A stretch of DNA of 29,677 nucleotides from JAQBGV01 sp032128395 (lineage in GTDB: Bacteria > Planctomycetota > UBA8108 > UBA1146), in NCBI GenBank assembly GCA_032128395.1, contig JAQBGV010000003.1, positions 1-29,677 of the forward strand, written 5' to 3'. Within the stretch, counting starts at the first letter, position 1. Every line of letters starts with the position of its first letter. The position numbers and the translations under genes are program-made. Under the pieces are notes generated by a model, which was not told the DNA's origin, ran no database searches, and saw only the letters and a program-made list of their open reading frames with translations. Positions 7,867 through 16,002 of this stretch are shown here, piece by piece.

Positions 7867-9282
7867 ATGTCCCGCTGGCCGCGATGCACGAGAGTCGGAG
7901 CAGGGTTCACCCTCGCTCTGAGCGCTTTCGTCGCCCTCGCGGCCGCTCCTTCCAACCAAACGCCACAGACCCAAACGCCCCAGACCCAAACGCCACCGCC
8001 TCCTCGGCCATCATGGAAGCCGGGCGAGACCTGCGTATCCGGCGGCTGTCACGCCGACCTCCGTGGACAGAATCACCACGGCCCGATCGCCCTTCGGGTC
8101 TGCGAGCCGTGCCACGAGAGCGTCGACGGGACGCACGAATTTCGGGCTCGATTCGAGGAGCCAGAACTCTGCCGCTCTTGCCACGAGGGCTTCTTCAGCT
8201 TCGATCGGCCGGTGCATGCCCCGAACACCGCTTCGGGAGCATCCGTGAAGTGCACGCAGTGTCACGATCCGCACGGCGGTACCGGTACGAAGTCGCTCCT
8301 CCGCGCGAAGGTCGAAGATGGGCTCTGCTTCGGGTGTCACGAACGCGGAGATCTCCTGGGTGGGAAGAAGATCCACGGCGACTCGCTCTTCGGCGGCAAC
8401 TGCTTGATCTGCCACGATCCGCACTCGAGCGAACATCCCAAGCTGCTCCACCGCTCCGAGTTCGCCCTCTGCTCGACGTGCCACCCGGAGATGGCCCGGC
8501 CCGAGGACCCCGAGTTCCGCTGGCACCAAGCCGCGCTCGAGAGCTGCGCCGGCTGCCACGATCCCCACAGTTCAGATCTTCCGAAGCACCTGAAGGCAAC
8601 GCTCCCCGAGCTCTGCCTCGGCTGTCACGAGGAGCAGGTTCGTGAGCTCGGGGCTGCGCACGTCCACGCGGCCCTCCAAGATCAGAGCGGCGAGCCCACT
8701 CAGTGTCTCTCCTGCCACGATCCGCACGCCTCGCGTCACGAGCATCTCCTCGAGGTTCCGCAGCTGGACTCGTGTCTCGGGTGCCACGATCAGCCGATCG
8801 AGGTCGCTGGGAGAGCGGCGATCCCCAGCGTGAAGACACAGATCGAGACTCGAAAGCACCTCCACGGCCCTCTCGCCGAGGGGAACTGCGTCACCTGTCA
8901 CCAGCCGCACGCATCCGAACATCCCCGATTGCTGAAGGGCGAATTCCCGGCGGAGTTCTACGCGCCGTTCTCGGAGGAGCGCTACGCTCTCTGCTTCCAG
9001 TGCCATGAAGACGTGGTCGCACTCGCGACGGAGACCCCGGACACCACTCGGTTCCGTGACGGGACGCGCAATCTCCACGCCCTCCATGTCCGAAGCGATG
9101 AAAAAGGGAGATCTTGCCGCGCCTGTCACGAGGCCCACGCGAGCAACCTGCCGTTCCTTCTGCGAGAGACGGTTCTCTTCGGCGAGTGGGAGATGCCGAT
9201 CGGTTTCGAGCCACTCCCCGGTGGTGGCGCTTGCACCCCCGGCTGCCACGCCCACCTCGAATACCATCGCGACGCGAAGTAG
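7867..9282 (+). CDS. Exported multihaem cytochrome c with doubled CXXCH motifs (13-15 haems)
   Basis: 471 residues: an N-terminal signal sequence (basic start, hydrophobic stretch to about residue 30), a short Pro/Gln/Thr repeat linker, then 13 canonical CXXCH haem sites in about 400 residues, many as CXXCHDPH pairs typical of doubled-CXXCH cytochromes. Two extra sites have unusual spacing: CVSGGCH (CX4CH, Cys56) before the array and CTPGCH (CX3CH, Cys456) at the end. The ATG at 7867 has GGAGG about ten bases upstream, and a sigma-54-like promoter lies before it. Its stop is 32 bases from the convergent end of the conduit cluster. A likely job is carrying electrons in the periplasm or at the cell surface, to or from the porin-cytochrome conduit; the location is not shown by the sequence. 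Confidence 0.92.
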   Translation: MSRWPRCTRVGAGFTLALSAFVALAAAPSNQTPQTQTPQTQTPPPPRPSWKPGETCVSGGCHADLRGQNHHGPIALRVCEPCHESVDGTHEFRARFEEPELCRSCHEGFFSFDRPVHAPNTASGASVKCTQCHDPHGGTGTKSLLRAKVEDGLCFGCHERGDLLGGKKIHGDSLFGGNCLICHDPHSSEHPKLLHRSEFALCSTCHPEMARPEDPEFRWHQAALESCAGCHDPHSSDLPKHLKATLPELCLGCHEEQVRELGAAHVHAALQDQSGEPTQCLSCHDPHASRHEHLLEVPQLDSCLGCHDQPIEVAGRAAIPSVKTQIETRKHLHGPLAEGNCVTCHQPHASEHPRLLKGEFPAEFYAPFSEERYALCFQCHEDVVALATETPDTTRFRDGTRNLHALHVRSDEKGRSCRACHEAHASNLPFLLRETVLFGEWEMPIGFEPLPGGGACTPGCHAHLEYHRDAK

Positions 9283-9314
9283 TGCCATTCTCTCGGAACG
9301 GACTTCTCCTCGGG

Positions 9315-10145
9315 CTACTCTTCGGGCTCTTCCTCGATGAAATCGTCTCGCGTCGTCGCGATCTCGAGGTCGAGCGCGCGCGCCAGTCGGGCCGCCGCAG
9401 CGGGGTGCGGATGGCCGACGAGGGACGCGGCGACTCCAGCGAGGAGCGATGCGTCCGACTCGGCCTGGAAGGAAACCGCGTAGCGAGCAAGATCATCCGC
9501 CGAAGCGTTCGCGACCAGCTTCGACGCGGCGCGGCGACGCAGGCCGGCGGCGATCGGTGCGGTCGAGTGGAAGAGCGCAGCCTCGAGGGTTTCCCGGACT
9601 GCGGGGTCATCGCCGAGGTGCTCACCGAGCGTGCGAACGCAGAAGCTCGGGACGGACTCCAGACCGGGGCGGCTCTCGTCCGGGAGCTCCTCCAGCGCGG
9701 CGAGGAGCCACTCCGCACAGAAGGGCGACGGGGCGTCGTAGCTCGCGCGCAAGATCCCGATGCGCTCCGGATCGGTGGTGTACTCTGCGAAGAGTCGCTC
9801 CTGGATCGCCTCGATGTCTCGCTCATCCCGCTGGCGAAGAAGCGCGAGGTACTGCTGGTAGAACGCCACCTCGGTGCCGGACCTCGGCCCTCGGGTTGGC
9901 TCGTCGAACTCGAGGGAGAAGGGGGGGGCGAGGACTGCCGGAAGAGAGGGGGAAGAGGTCACTCGTCCGGGAGTGACCCCTTCCGGAGCAGGGGGAGAGA
10001 CGGCTTCGATCGAGGCCACACCGGACGACACCACGGTCGCTGGGGATGGGCCGCCCCTCCGCTCGAGGGTAGTGCGGAACCAAAGGAACGAGGCGCCTGC
10101 TATGCAGGTGAGGACCACGAGCAGTAGGGTTGAGCGGCGTTCCAT
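9315..10145 (-). CDS. Membrane-anchored helical protein of unknown function
   Basis: 276 residues. A single hydrophobic segment (about residues 5-22) is followed by a Pro/Ser/Val-rich linker and then an alpha-helical domain from about residue 95, Ala/Leu/Glu-rich with irregular helical repeats and a very acidic end. It has no haem motif. I do not recognise the family; the helical part could be HEAT- or TPR-like. I chose the ATG at 10145 (weak GAAGAAG upstream) because it begins just before the hydrophobic segment; the open frame runs to 10301 but would overlap the decahaem gene. It lies 101 bases downstream of the decahaem gene on the same strand, so it may be the last gene of that operon and an accessory factor for the conduit. 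Confidence 0.7.
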   Translation of the reverse strand: MERRSTLLLVVLTCIAGASFLWFRTTLERRGGPSPATVVSSGVASIEAVSPPAPEGVTPGRVTSSPSLPAVLAPPFSLEFDEPTRGPRSGTEVAFYQQYLALLRQRDERDIEAIQERLFAEYTTDPERIGILRASYDAPSPFCAEWLLAALEELPDESRPGLESVPSFCVRTLGEHLGDDPAVRETLEAALFHSTAPIAAGLRRRAASKLVANASADDLARYAVSFQAESDASLLAGVAASLVGHPHPAAAARLARALDLEIATTRDDFIEEEPEE

Positions 10146-10246
10146 GCTTCTTCTTCGCAGGGAGATCGAGTCGGAGATCACCAGGAGGCACCTCCGTTCC
10201 CGGAGCCTCCGACTCGATTTTATCTCTCCGTTCGTCTCACGCGCGA

Positions 10247-13165
10247 TCACTCGGAACGGTGCATTCTCTCGACTGCCCACTCGCGGTCGGTCCCGTGGCA
10301 CACGGCGCAGGCCTCGGCCCCGGACGGTGCGGTCTGCCCATCGATGTGCGCCTGGGCCGCATTCGAATCATGGCATGCGCCGCACACCGCTCTCCAGGCG
10401 CGAATCGGGATCACCGACTCGGTCGGGTGGGCGCGCTCCGAGGGCTCCATCCAAGCGGTATTGCCGACCCCGTGACACTTCGCACACTCGCGCACGCCCC
10501 CCGGCAGAGCGGGGAACTCGATGTGATCGTAGGTGTGCTCCGTGAAGTTGTTCGGGTATGGGGTCGAGCCGAATCCGTTTACGACGTAGTTCGAGGCGTT
10601 CACGAGCTCCGCGCCCATGTGGATCTTGTGCAGCATGGTGCGGAAGCTCACGGTCACTTCGGTCACCGGAGCCCCCGGCGCGACGTACGGAGCGCGGTCC
10701 TCCGCCCCCAGATTTCCGTGGCAGGCGATGCAGGTCGTAAAACCGCGCCTCGAGCCTCCATGGAAGAAGACGTCTTCGTGACAGGTCGTGCAGTTCTCCC
10801 CCGACGAGATCAGGTCGTACGGTTCGATCGTCGTCGCCGCTCCGACCAGGAATTGCTTCGCTGCTCCGGGGGAGGTCCCCCGGTAGGTGGTCGTCTCGCC
10901 GAAGAGCGGAACGGACAGATTGCGGTAGCCCCAGAGGGTCACGGTGTAGGTGCCACTCGCGAGGGACTTGCCCGCCCACTTGCCCCACGACTCGTCCATC
11001 GTCGGGGTGTCGTTGAGTGTCGGCCCGAACTTCGCGGGTACCACGAAGTCGGTCGTGTAGCTGACGAGCACCTCGCCGTCCCCGAACTCGGTCATCTCGT
11101 CGATCGTGCCGCTCGGGGCATCGAGGTTGTAGCCCGCGGGATCGACCAGCGTGATGGACACCGGCGTGACGGTCTCGCCAGCGGCGTGAGCGAGAGTCAG
11201 CGCGGTCGGGTAGTTCGCGGTGTACGGGGACGAGAACCACAAGCGGTTCACTTCGACGGTCTGGATCTTCCGATACTCCTCGGATCCCGTTCCGTCCGCG
11301 ATCACGATGAAGTCGTTCCGAGCGAAGACTCCGCCGTCGGAGACGTCGATGTAATTCTGGAGCGCAGGGGCGGCCGCCGTCAAGTTCGGCAGCGGAGCAG
11401 GGGGAATACTCGCGCCACGGACCCAAACATCAGTGGCCGCACCCTGGACACTCCAGTGGGGGAAGCGAATGGACGTGAAACTCTCGTTCGAGTCCAGGGC
11501 GGTGGAGACTCCGACGCGCTCGAACTGGATCCGCTCCGGCAGGAAGGTCGTGTACGGCGGCGATCCAGGGAGCGCGGCGAGCGGGAAGGCCTCGTACAGA
11601 ACGAGATTCTGATTCGTGGTCGGCCCGGACACGACGGAGAAGAACGAGCCGAGCTGGTTCGCGTCGACCGAGTTGCCCAGGTCGTCGATCATCCCGAACG
11701 TCACGGAGATCTTCTCCCCCGGATCGAGGGTTCCATCGCCGTCGTTCGTGCCCGCCTCCGCAACCGTGGTCACGTCGATGTGCAGGCCGGCATTGACCAG
11801 AGGATCGAAGAGCGGGTGTCGGTGCGCGTCGACGACGTCGAGGTGGGTCCCCGAAATCTCGTGGCAGAGAACGCACGCCGAGTCGGTCGCCTGCTCCGGC
11901 ATCGTCTGACCGTTCGAAGTGTAGAGCCCATCGAAGTCGACGTCATCGTGGCACGCCCCGCACGCTCGCCGCGTCGGCTGCGAATAGGCGAGGATCCCCT
12001 GGGCGGGAGCGGCGAACGGGCCGGCTCCGTCCGGATCCCCATGGCACTTCTCGCAGTCGGTGACGCCCGTGCGAACCTGGTCCTCGAGACCGCGGATCGT
12101 CGCGGAGGCCGCCGCGTACCCCGTGTCCCGAGGCATCGGCAACGCAGCATTCGGCCAGACGGGGAATGCCACCTCGGAGAAGTCGTGGACCGAATTCCCG
12201 AACCCGACGATCTGGTACGGTTTCGGGGTCGCCGCGTACTCCCGATCGCCGCCGGGCATCGTCGTCACGCCGAGCACGGAGGGGAGATGGCTGCCGTTGT
12301 GGATCTTGTGGATCATCACTCGGAAGTCGATGGTGATATCGGGGGTTCCCCCCGCAGCCGTCGCGACGTTCTTGTCTTCGGCCCCGGAAGTGTGACAGAG
12401 CACGCAAATCCGCACGTCGCGGCGCATGTCCCCGTGGATCCGGAGGTCCTCGTGGCACGCGTTGCAGTTCTCCTGCCCGATGACCTCGCGCGGCGTGATC
12501 GTCGTCGCTGTGCCGAGCAGGAAGTTGGCGACGGCGCTCCCCGCATCGCGCTTCCCTGCCTCCTCGAAGGTGAAGCTCCACACGAAGTAGAGTCCGAGGG
12601 TGTAGGTGCCGGAGATGAGCGAAGTTCCCGCCCACTCCCCGTCCCCCGCTCCGAAAGTGGCGGTGTCGTTGAGTGGCGCGAGGTAGCTGCCGGGGATCGC
12701 GGTCGGGAAGGTGTACGAGTGCACACCGGCGGCCACCGGGGCCGCGGTGGCCGCGACATCGGTTCGCTCGACAAGTACTCGCTGGTAGTTGACGGTCGGG
12801 CCCGAGACGAGGGCGCGTCCGCTCAACTCGTCGAGGTTCCAGTCCGAGCCGTCATCCTTTTTCACGGTGAAGTGGAAGGTGACGAAATCGCCGACCTGGA
12901 AGGTGCCACCGACGCCGCTGGCTCCCTTCACCTCAGTGACCGTCACCGTGATCCCGGGCAGGTCGTCGTCTCGGGTCAGGCCCGAGTCCGTCGGCGCGCC
13001 GGGGCCCACCGCCGAAGCTCCGGGAGGACCAGGGAGCCCCGGGGCACCGTCCGAGCCATCCTTGGGCGCACACCCGACGGCGAGCGACACCAGTACGACG
13101 ATGATCAGAGAGCGGTGGAGCCGCAGAAGACTCGCTGTCCCGCTCGTCAGGGTTGCCCGCGACAT
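10247..13165 (-). CDS. OmcA/MtrC-family decahaem c-type cytochrome, lipoprotein
   Basis: 972 residues with exactly ten CXXCH motifs, in two groups of five: Cys234, 254, 371, 402, 431 and Cys792, 812, 894, 928, 953. Each group follows a beta-rich domain, the split-barrel / pentahaem / split-barrel / pentahaem plan of MtrC and OmcA. The N terminus is a lipoprotein signal ending AVGC (Cys32), followed by five Gly-X-Y triplets (collagen-like). Known relatives sit on the cell surface and pass electrons to metal oxides, flavins or electrodes. The ATG at 13165 has GGGGAG upstream. It follows the 13-haem lipoprotein and porin genes on the same strand, so it is the likely outer component of the conduit. 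The gap before it is 202 bases, so it may also have its own promoter. Confidence 0.95.
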   Translation of the reverse strand: MSRATLTSGTASLLRLHRSLIIVVLVSLAVGCAPKDGSDGAPGLPGPPGASAVGPGAPTDSGLTRDDDLPGITVTVTEVKGASGVGGTFQVGDFVTFHFTVKKDDGSDWNLDELSGRALVSGPTVNYQRVLVERTDVAATAAPVAAGVHSYTFPTAIPGSYLAPLNDTATFGAGDGEWAGTSLISGTYTLGLYFVWSFTFEEAGKRDAGSAVANFLLGTATTITPREVIGQENCNACHEDLRIHGDMRRDVRICVLCHTSGAEDKNVATAAGGTPDITIDFRVMIHKIHNGSHLPSVLGVTTMPGGDREYAATPKPYQIVGFGNSVHDFSEVAFPVWPNAALPMPRDTGYAAASATIRGLEDQVRTGVTDCEKCHGDPDGAGPFAAPAQGILAYSQPTRRACGACHDDVDFDGLYTSNGQTMPEQATDSACVLCHEISGTHLDVVDAHRHPLFDPLVNAGLHIDVTTVAEAGTNDGDGTLDPGEKISVTFGMIDDLGNSVDANQLGSFFSVVSGPTTNQNLVLYEAFPLAALPGSPPYTTFLPERIQFERVGVSTALDSNESFTSIRFPHWSVQGAATDVWVRGASIPPAPLPNLTAAAPALQNYIDVSDGGVFARNDFIVIADGTGSEEYRKIQTVEVNRLWFSSPYTANYPTALTLAHAAGETVTPVSITLVDPAGYNLDAPSGTIDEMTEFGDGEVLVSYTTDFVVPAKFGPTLNDTPTMDESWGKWAGKSLASGTYTVTLWGYRNLSVPLFGETTTYRGTSPGAAKQFLVGAATTIEPYDLISSGENCTTCHEDVFFHGGSRRGFTTCIACHGNLGAEDRAPYVAPGAPVTEVTVSFRTMLHKIHMGAELVNASNYVVNGFGSTPYPNNFTEHTYDHIEFPALPGGVRECAKCHGVGNTAWMEPSERAHPTESVIPIRAWRAVCGACHDSNAAQAHIDGQTAPSGAEACAVCHGTDREWAVERMHRSE

Positions 13166-13204
13166 GTTCAGCTCCCCTCCATGACCTCCACTTCCGAGGA
13201 CACA

Positions 13205-13219
13205 GCAATCGGCTGACCT
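13205..13219 (-). promoter_or_regulatory. Weak sigma-54-like site before the decahaem gene
   Basis: On the minus strand, AGGTCAGCCGATTGC has the GG and TTGC elements at the sigma-54 spacing but only 7 of 11 consensus positions. It lies about 40 bases upstream of the ATG at 13165. It could be chance. Confidence 0.2.
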
Positions 13220-13356
13220 CAGATGGAAAGACTCGCAAGTGCTGATGGGGTAACCCACTCGGGGCACGCTAGGCCGGCGCTGACCCGCCAATTCTTGGAA
13301 TGCCGGCCCGCGGATTTGCAACTCTGAGAATGCGGATCGGCGTCGAGAAAATGCGA

Positions 13357-13372
13357 TCTAGCTCGAGCTAGA
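13357..13372. repeat. Perfect 16-bp palindrome at the end of the 13-haem gene
   Basis: TCTAGCTCGAGCTAGA overlaps the TAG stop of the 13-haem cytochrome gene. In the transcript it can form a 6-bp stem with a 4-base loop. There is only a short T run nine bases later, so it is a poor terminator, but it could stabilise the 3' end or mark an operator. Confidence 0.4.
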
Positions 13373-14369
13373 AGTGGCAGGCCGTGCACTCATCGCCATT
13401 GTCGACGTGGGGGAGCGGTGCCCCGAGCCCGTGGCATTGTCGACAGTTGAGCGCCGGAGTATGGCCGGGGGGCATCGGCGCGGCGAGGAGGTGGCTGGGG
13501 GTCCCCCTGTGGCAGAGCGCACACTCCCGAGTCCCCGTGAGATGACAATCGATGCAGTGTCGGTTGCGCGGGCTTCCCCAAGCCCCGCGGTGGCTTCGAG
13601 GTTCGGTCTCCTGATGGCAGCGATTACAGAAGTCGCTCTGGTGGCAGGTCTCGCAGCGCTCACGGTCGATGCGCGCTTCGATGGAGTGTCCCCTCTGCCG
13701 CCAAAAATTCGTGTGGTTCGCCGGTGCTTCGGCCAGGTGACACGCCACGCACTTCGACTCTCGATGGCAAAGGCTGCACTGTTCGGTGAAGTCCTCCGTG
13801 GCTCCCGCTCGAGCGATGCGACCGTGCTGCGTCATCCAGCCGAGCGAGTGATTCGGCGGCGGCCAGCTCTCCGAGATCGTCTCGTGGCAGACGCTGCATT
13901 CGGCGTTGGCGCCGGCATGGCAGCTCAGGCACTCTGGCTTTCCAATGCGGGTCGGGACGCTGCCCGCACCCAGCTGCCGGGCATCCCCGTGACAGCCCTC
14001 GCAAGGAAGCCCTGCCGTCCGATGTCTCGCGTGCGAGAACATCACATCATCCCCGAAGCGCGAGCCCCTCGTCGCCCAGTCGTCGTGGGCCTTCCCGAGG
14101 AGAGCCTCGAGCCGTGCCTCGGGGGGAAGGGATGCTTCCTGATCCTCGGCGTGACACCGCCGACAGAGGTCGAGAGTCGGCAGGCCCGCAATCTCCCCGC
14201 TCTCGGCCCCGGGGTGGCAGGTGGTGCACGCGAGCTGCGCACCATCGACGTGCACGCGATGGCTGAATCCGCTCGGAGCGGAGCCCCGGATCCCCAATAC
14301 GGCGCACCCCGCGAGAGCGGCGAGAAGCGCGGTGACCAGGAGTCGTCTGTGTTGCGTCCGTTCCGGCAT
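13368..14369 (-). CDS. 13-haem cytochrome c lipoprotein (MtrA-like role)
   Basis: 333 residues with 13 CXXCH motifs, about one per 26 residues, which is very dense. The N terminus has Arg-Arg, a hydrophobic stretch and the lipobox LAGC (Cys22), so it is probably lipid-anchored. MtrA, the cytochrome that fills the MtrB barrel, has a similar length but ten haems and no lipid anchor; Geobacter Oma proteins play the same part. By size, density and position just after the porin gene, this is the likely wire through the barrel. I chose the ATG at 14369, with GAGGA five bases upstream; a TTG at 14381 would overlap the porin stop. The porin ends nine bases before it, so the two are translationally close. 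Confidence 0.9.
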   Translation of the reverse strand: MPERTQHRRLLVTALLAALAGCAVLGIRGSAPSGFSHRVHVDGAQLACTTCHPGAESGEIAGLPTLDLCRRCHAEDQEASLPPEARLEALLGKAHDDWATRGSRFGDDVMFSHARHRTAGLPCEGCHGDARQLGAGSVPTRIGKPECLSCHAGANAECSVCHETISESWPPPNHSLGWMTQHGRIARAGATEDFTEQCSLCHRESKCVACHLAEAPANHTNFWRQRGHSIEARIDRERCETCHQSDFCNRCHQETEPRSHRGAWGSPRNRHCIDCHLTGTRECALCHRGTPSHLLAAPMPPGHTPALNCRQCHGLGAPLPHVDNGDECTACHF

Positions 14370-14377
14370 CGTCTTCC

Positions 14378-15748
14378 TCAAAACGTATGGGTGAGCCGCA
14401 GGGTGACCACGTGGTACTCGTCGAACGGGTCCCGTTCGTACTCATAGCCGATGCGCAACCGGGTGCGCCCGCGCATCGGTCCTTCGACGTTCACGTAGAA
14501 CGTTCGAACCTGTTGTCGCTCCTCCTCGAGGAGGTAGTCGTATTCGTAGAGGGAGTAGGCAGAACCGACGCTCACCCTCACCCGCCGGCCGAAATCTTGG
14601 GAGAGCCCACCCGAGAAGGTCCGCGAGGAATCCCCCGTCGAATCCCAGTCGTCGGCGGTGATGAACCCCCCGGCGCCCTCCCACGGCCAGTCATCGAAGG
14701 AGAGAGTGGCAAAACCACGGGAGTACTCGTGGTTGAACGGGGACTCGTCGCTCTGATCCACCAGATCCCTCCGCGCATACCCGACCGACGCAGTGAATGC
14801 CTCGCCGAGTCCCTGGTGGACCGCGGCGCTCCACAGGGTGTGCGGTGCGATGTCGTGGAGCGCAGACGAGAACGGATCGAGTTCGGGGGTGGCCGCGTGC
14901 CTCGTCGTCGGCTGGTCGTAGAAGAGCAGTTGGACCTGGAGGTCGCGCTCCGGGGCGATGTAGTCCCCCCTCGCTTCGAGATCGCGGCTCGCCCCGTCGA
15001 GTCTCGTGTGACTCAAGGCGAGGCTCCACCCCTCGTCGAATCGCTGGGTGAGCGCGATCCCGATCAGGTCGTCCTTCTCCGTCTCTCCCGCCACTTCATC
15101 CTCGACGTGCACAGCATCGAGTCGGATCCTTCCACCCCGCCACGGTTCGCTCGACGCGAATCCGCCGGCGATGATGTCACCTCGAGCCGAGGACTCGTAC
15201 AGGTGGACCGGGATCCCCGCGTACGCCCCGAGGCGCAGTCGGAGGGACGTATCGAGTTCGACCGATTCCACGCGAGCTCCGTCGAAGTGGAACACCTCTG
15301 GAGTCTCGTAGAGGAGCTGGCGGCCGATTCGCGCGACCTCGCAGCCGGGGACTTGGTGGAGATCGGCGTGAGCGGAGTAGAGGAGAGTAGTGACGTGCCC
15401 CTCGAACGTGTCGAAGATGTCTTCGAACTCATGATGCCCCGCTCGATCCCCCCCCGAGTCGAGGTCGGCGTTCAGCCGAAGGGAGACCGCCCCCGTGACC
15501 GGATCCCGGAGGGGGTCCCCCGCCTCGATGGAGACGTACTGATCGATGTCCTGATCACTCTCCTCCCCGGTCCACCGCACTCGGTAGCGAGTATGGAGCG
15601 CTCCGTGAAAGGTGAGCGTCGGAGCCGAGGGAGGCTCGGTGGGCTGGGGGACGATCTGCGCGCAGAGGGGGAAGGGCAGGAGCACGATGAAGAATAGAAA
15701 GAGCGGCATCGAGGACGCCGACGGCGATGGCTCGAGCCGCCAAGACAT
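14378..15748 (-). CDS. Outer-membrane beta-barrel porin of the cytochrome conduit
   Basis: 456 residues: a signal peptide (hydrophobic stretch at about residues 15-30, ending CAQ), then a protein made almost wholly of alternating amphipathic strands with aromatic girdles, ending in Phe (RLTHTF), the usual signal for BAM-dependent insertion. It has no haem motif. It is shorter than MtrB and nearer the size of Geobacter Omb porins. The neighbours decide the role: it precedes a dense 13-haem lipoprotein by eight bases and a decahaem OmcA/MtrC protein, so it is the likely sheath of a trans-outer-membrane electron conduit. The ATG at 15748 follows GGGAAGGG, and a sigma-54-like site lies upstream. 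Family membership is by overall character, not by a motif, so an unrelated porin is possible. Confidence 0.82.
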   Translation of the reverse strand: MSWRLEPSPSASSMPLFLFFIVLLPFPLCAQIVPQPTEPPSAPTLTFHGALHTRYRVRWTGEESDQDIDQYVSIEAGDPLRDPVTGAVSLRLNADLDSGGDRAGHHEFEDIFDTFEGHVTTLLYSAHADLHQVPGCEVARIGRQLLYETPEVFHFDGARVESVELDTSLRLRLGAYAGIPVHLYESSARGDIIAGGFASSEPWRGGRIRLDAVHVEDEVAGETEKDDLIGIALTQRFDEGWSLALSHTRLDGASRDLEARGDYIAPERDLQVQLLFYDQPTTRHAATPELDPFSSALHDIAPHTLWSAAVHQGLGEAFTASVGYARRDLVDQSDESPFNHEYSRGFATLSFDDWPWEGAGGFITADDWDSTGDSSRTFSGGLSQDFGRRVRVSVGSAYSLYEYDYLLEEERQQVRTFYVNVEGPMRGRTRLRIGYEYERDPFDEYHVVTLRLTHTF

Positions 15749-15811
15749 CACCCTTCCCTCCCTCCGCCTCCCCTCGACCCCTGTGCTCGAGTGCTCGGAA
15801 GGGTCTCGGGA

Positions 15812-15826
15812 GCAACTGCGCCGCCA
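15812..15826 (-). promoter_or_regulatory. Putative sigma-54 promoter of the porin-cytochrome operon
   Basis: On the minus strand, TGGCGGCGCAGTTGC has a perfect TTGC -12 element and TGGC -24 element at the exact spacing (8 of 11 consensus positions). It predicts a start near 15800, about 50 bases before the porin ATG. A similar site lies before the convergent multihaem gene, which suggests shared control. Confidence 0.4.
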
Positions 15827-16002
15827 CTTCGGGGAGGAGTTTCCAGGTCAAGGAGGGACGAAGAGGTGGATGGCTTCTCAGTAGTGAGAACTCAGGGGCG
15901 AGAAGTCGCGGAACTGGCGGGCGGAGCCACCCGACAGCCTCCTAGTGTCCTGGATGAAGCGGTGAAGGCCGTCGAAGCGGGTCCAACGCAGCAGACGGGT
16001 CC

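Noticed and set aside
7970..8012. Repeated Gln-Thr-Pro codons in the multihaem gene as a possible CRISPR or satellite
   Set aside because: The repeat is short, in frame and forms a linker after the signal peptide; no spacer structure exists.
10130..13216. 1028-codon open frame opposite the decahaem gene
   Set aside because: Its translation is Arg/Val/Gly-rich with no domain; the minus strand encodes a clear decahaem cytochrome. It is an antisense frame of high-GC DNA.
13357..13372. Palindrome at the end of the 13-haem gene as an intrinsic terminator
   Set aside because: The stem is only 6 bp and the short T run comes nine bases later, so it is kept only as a palindrome.
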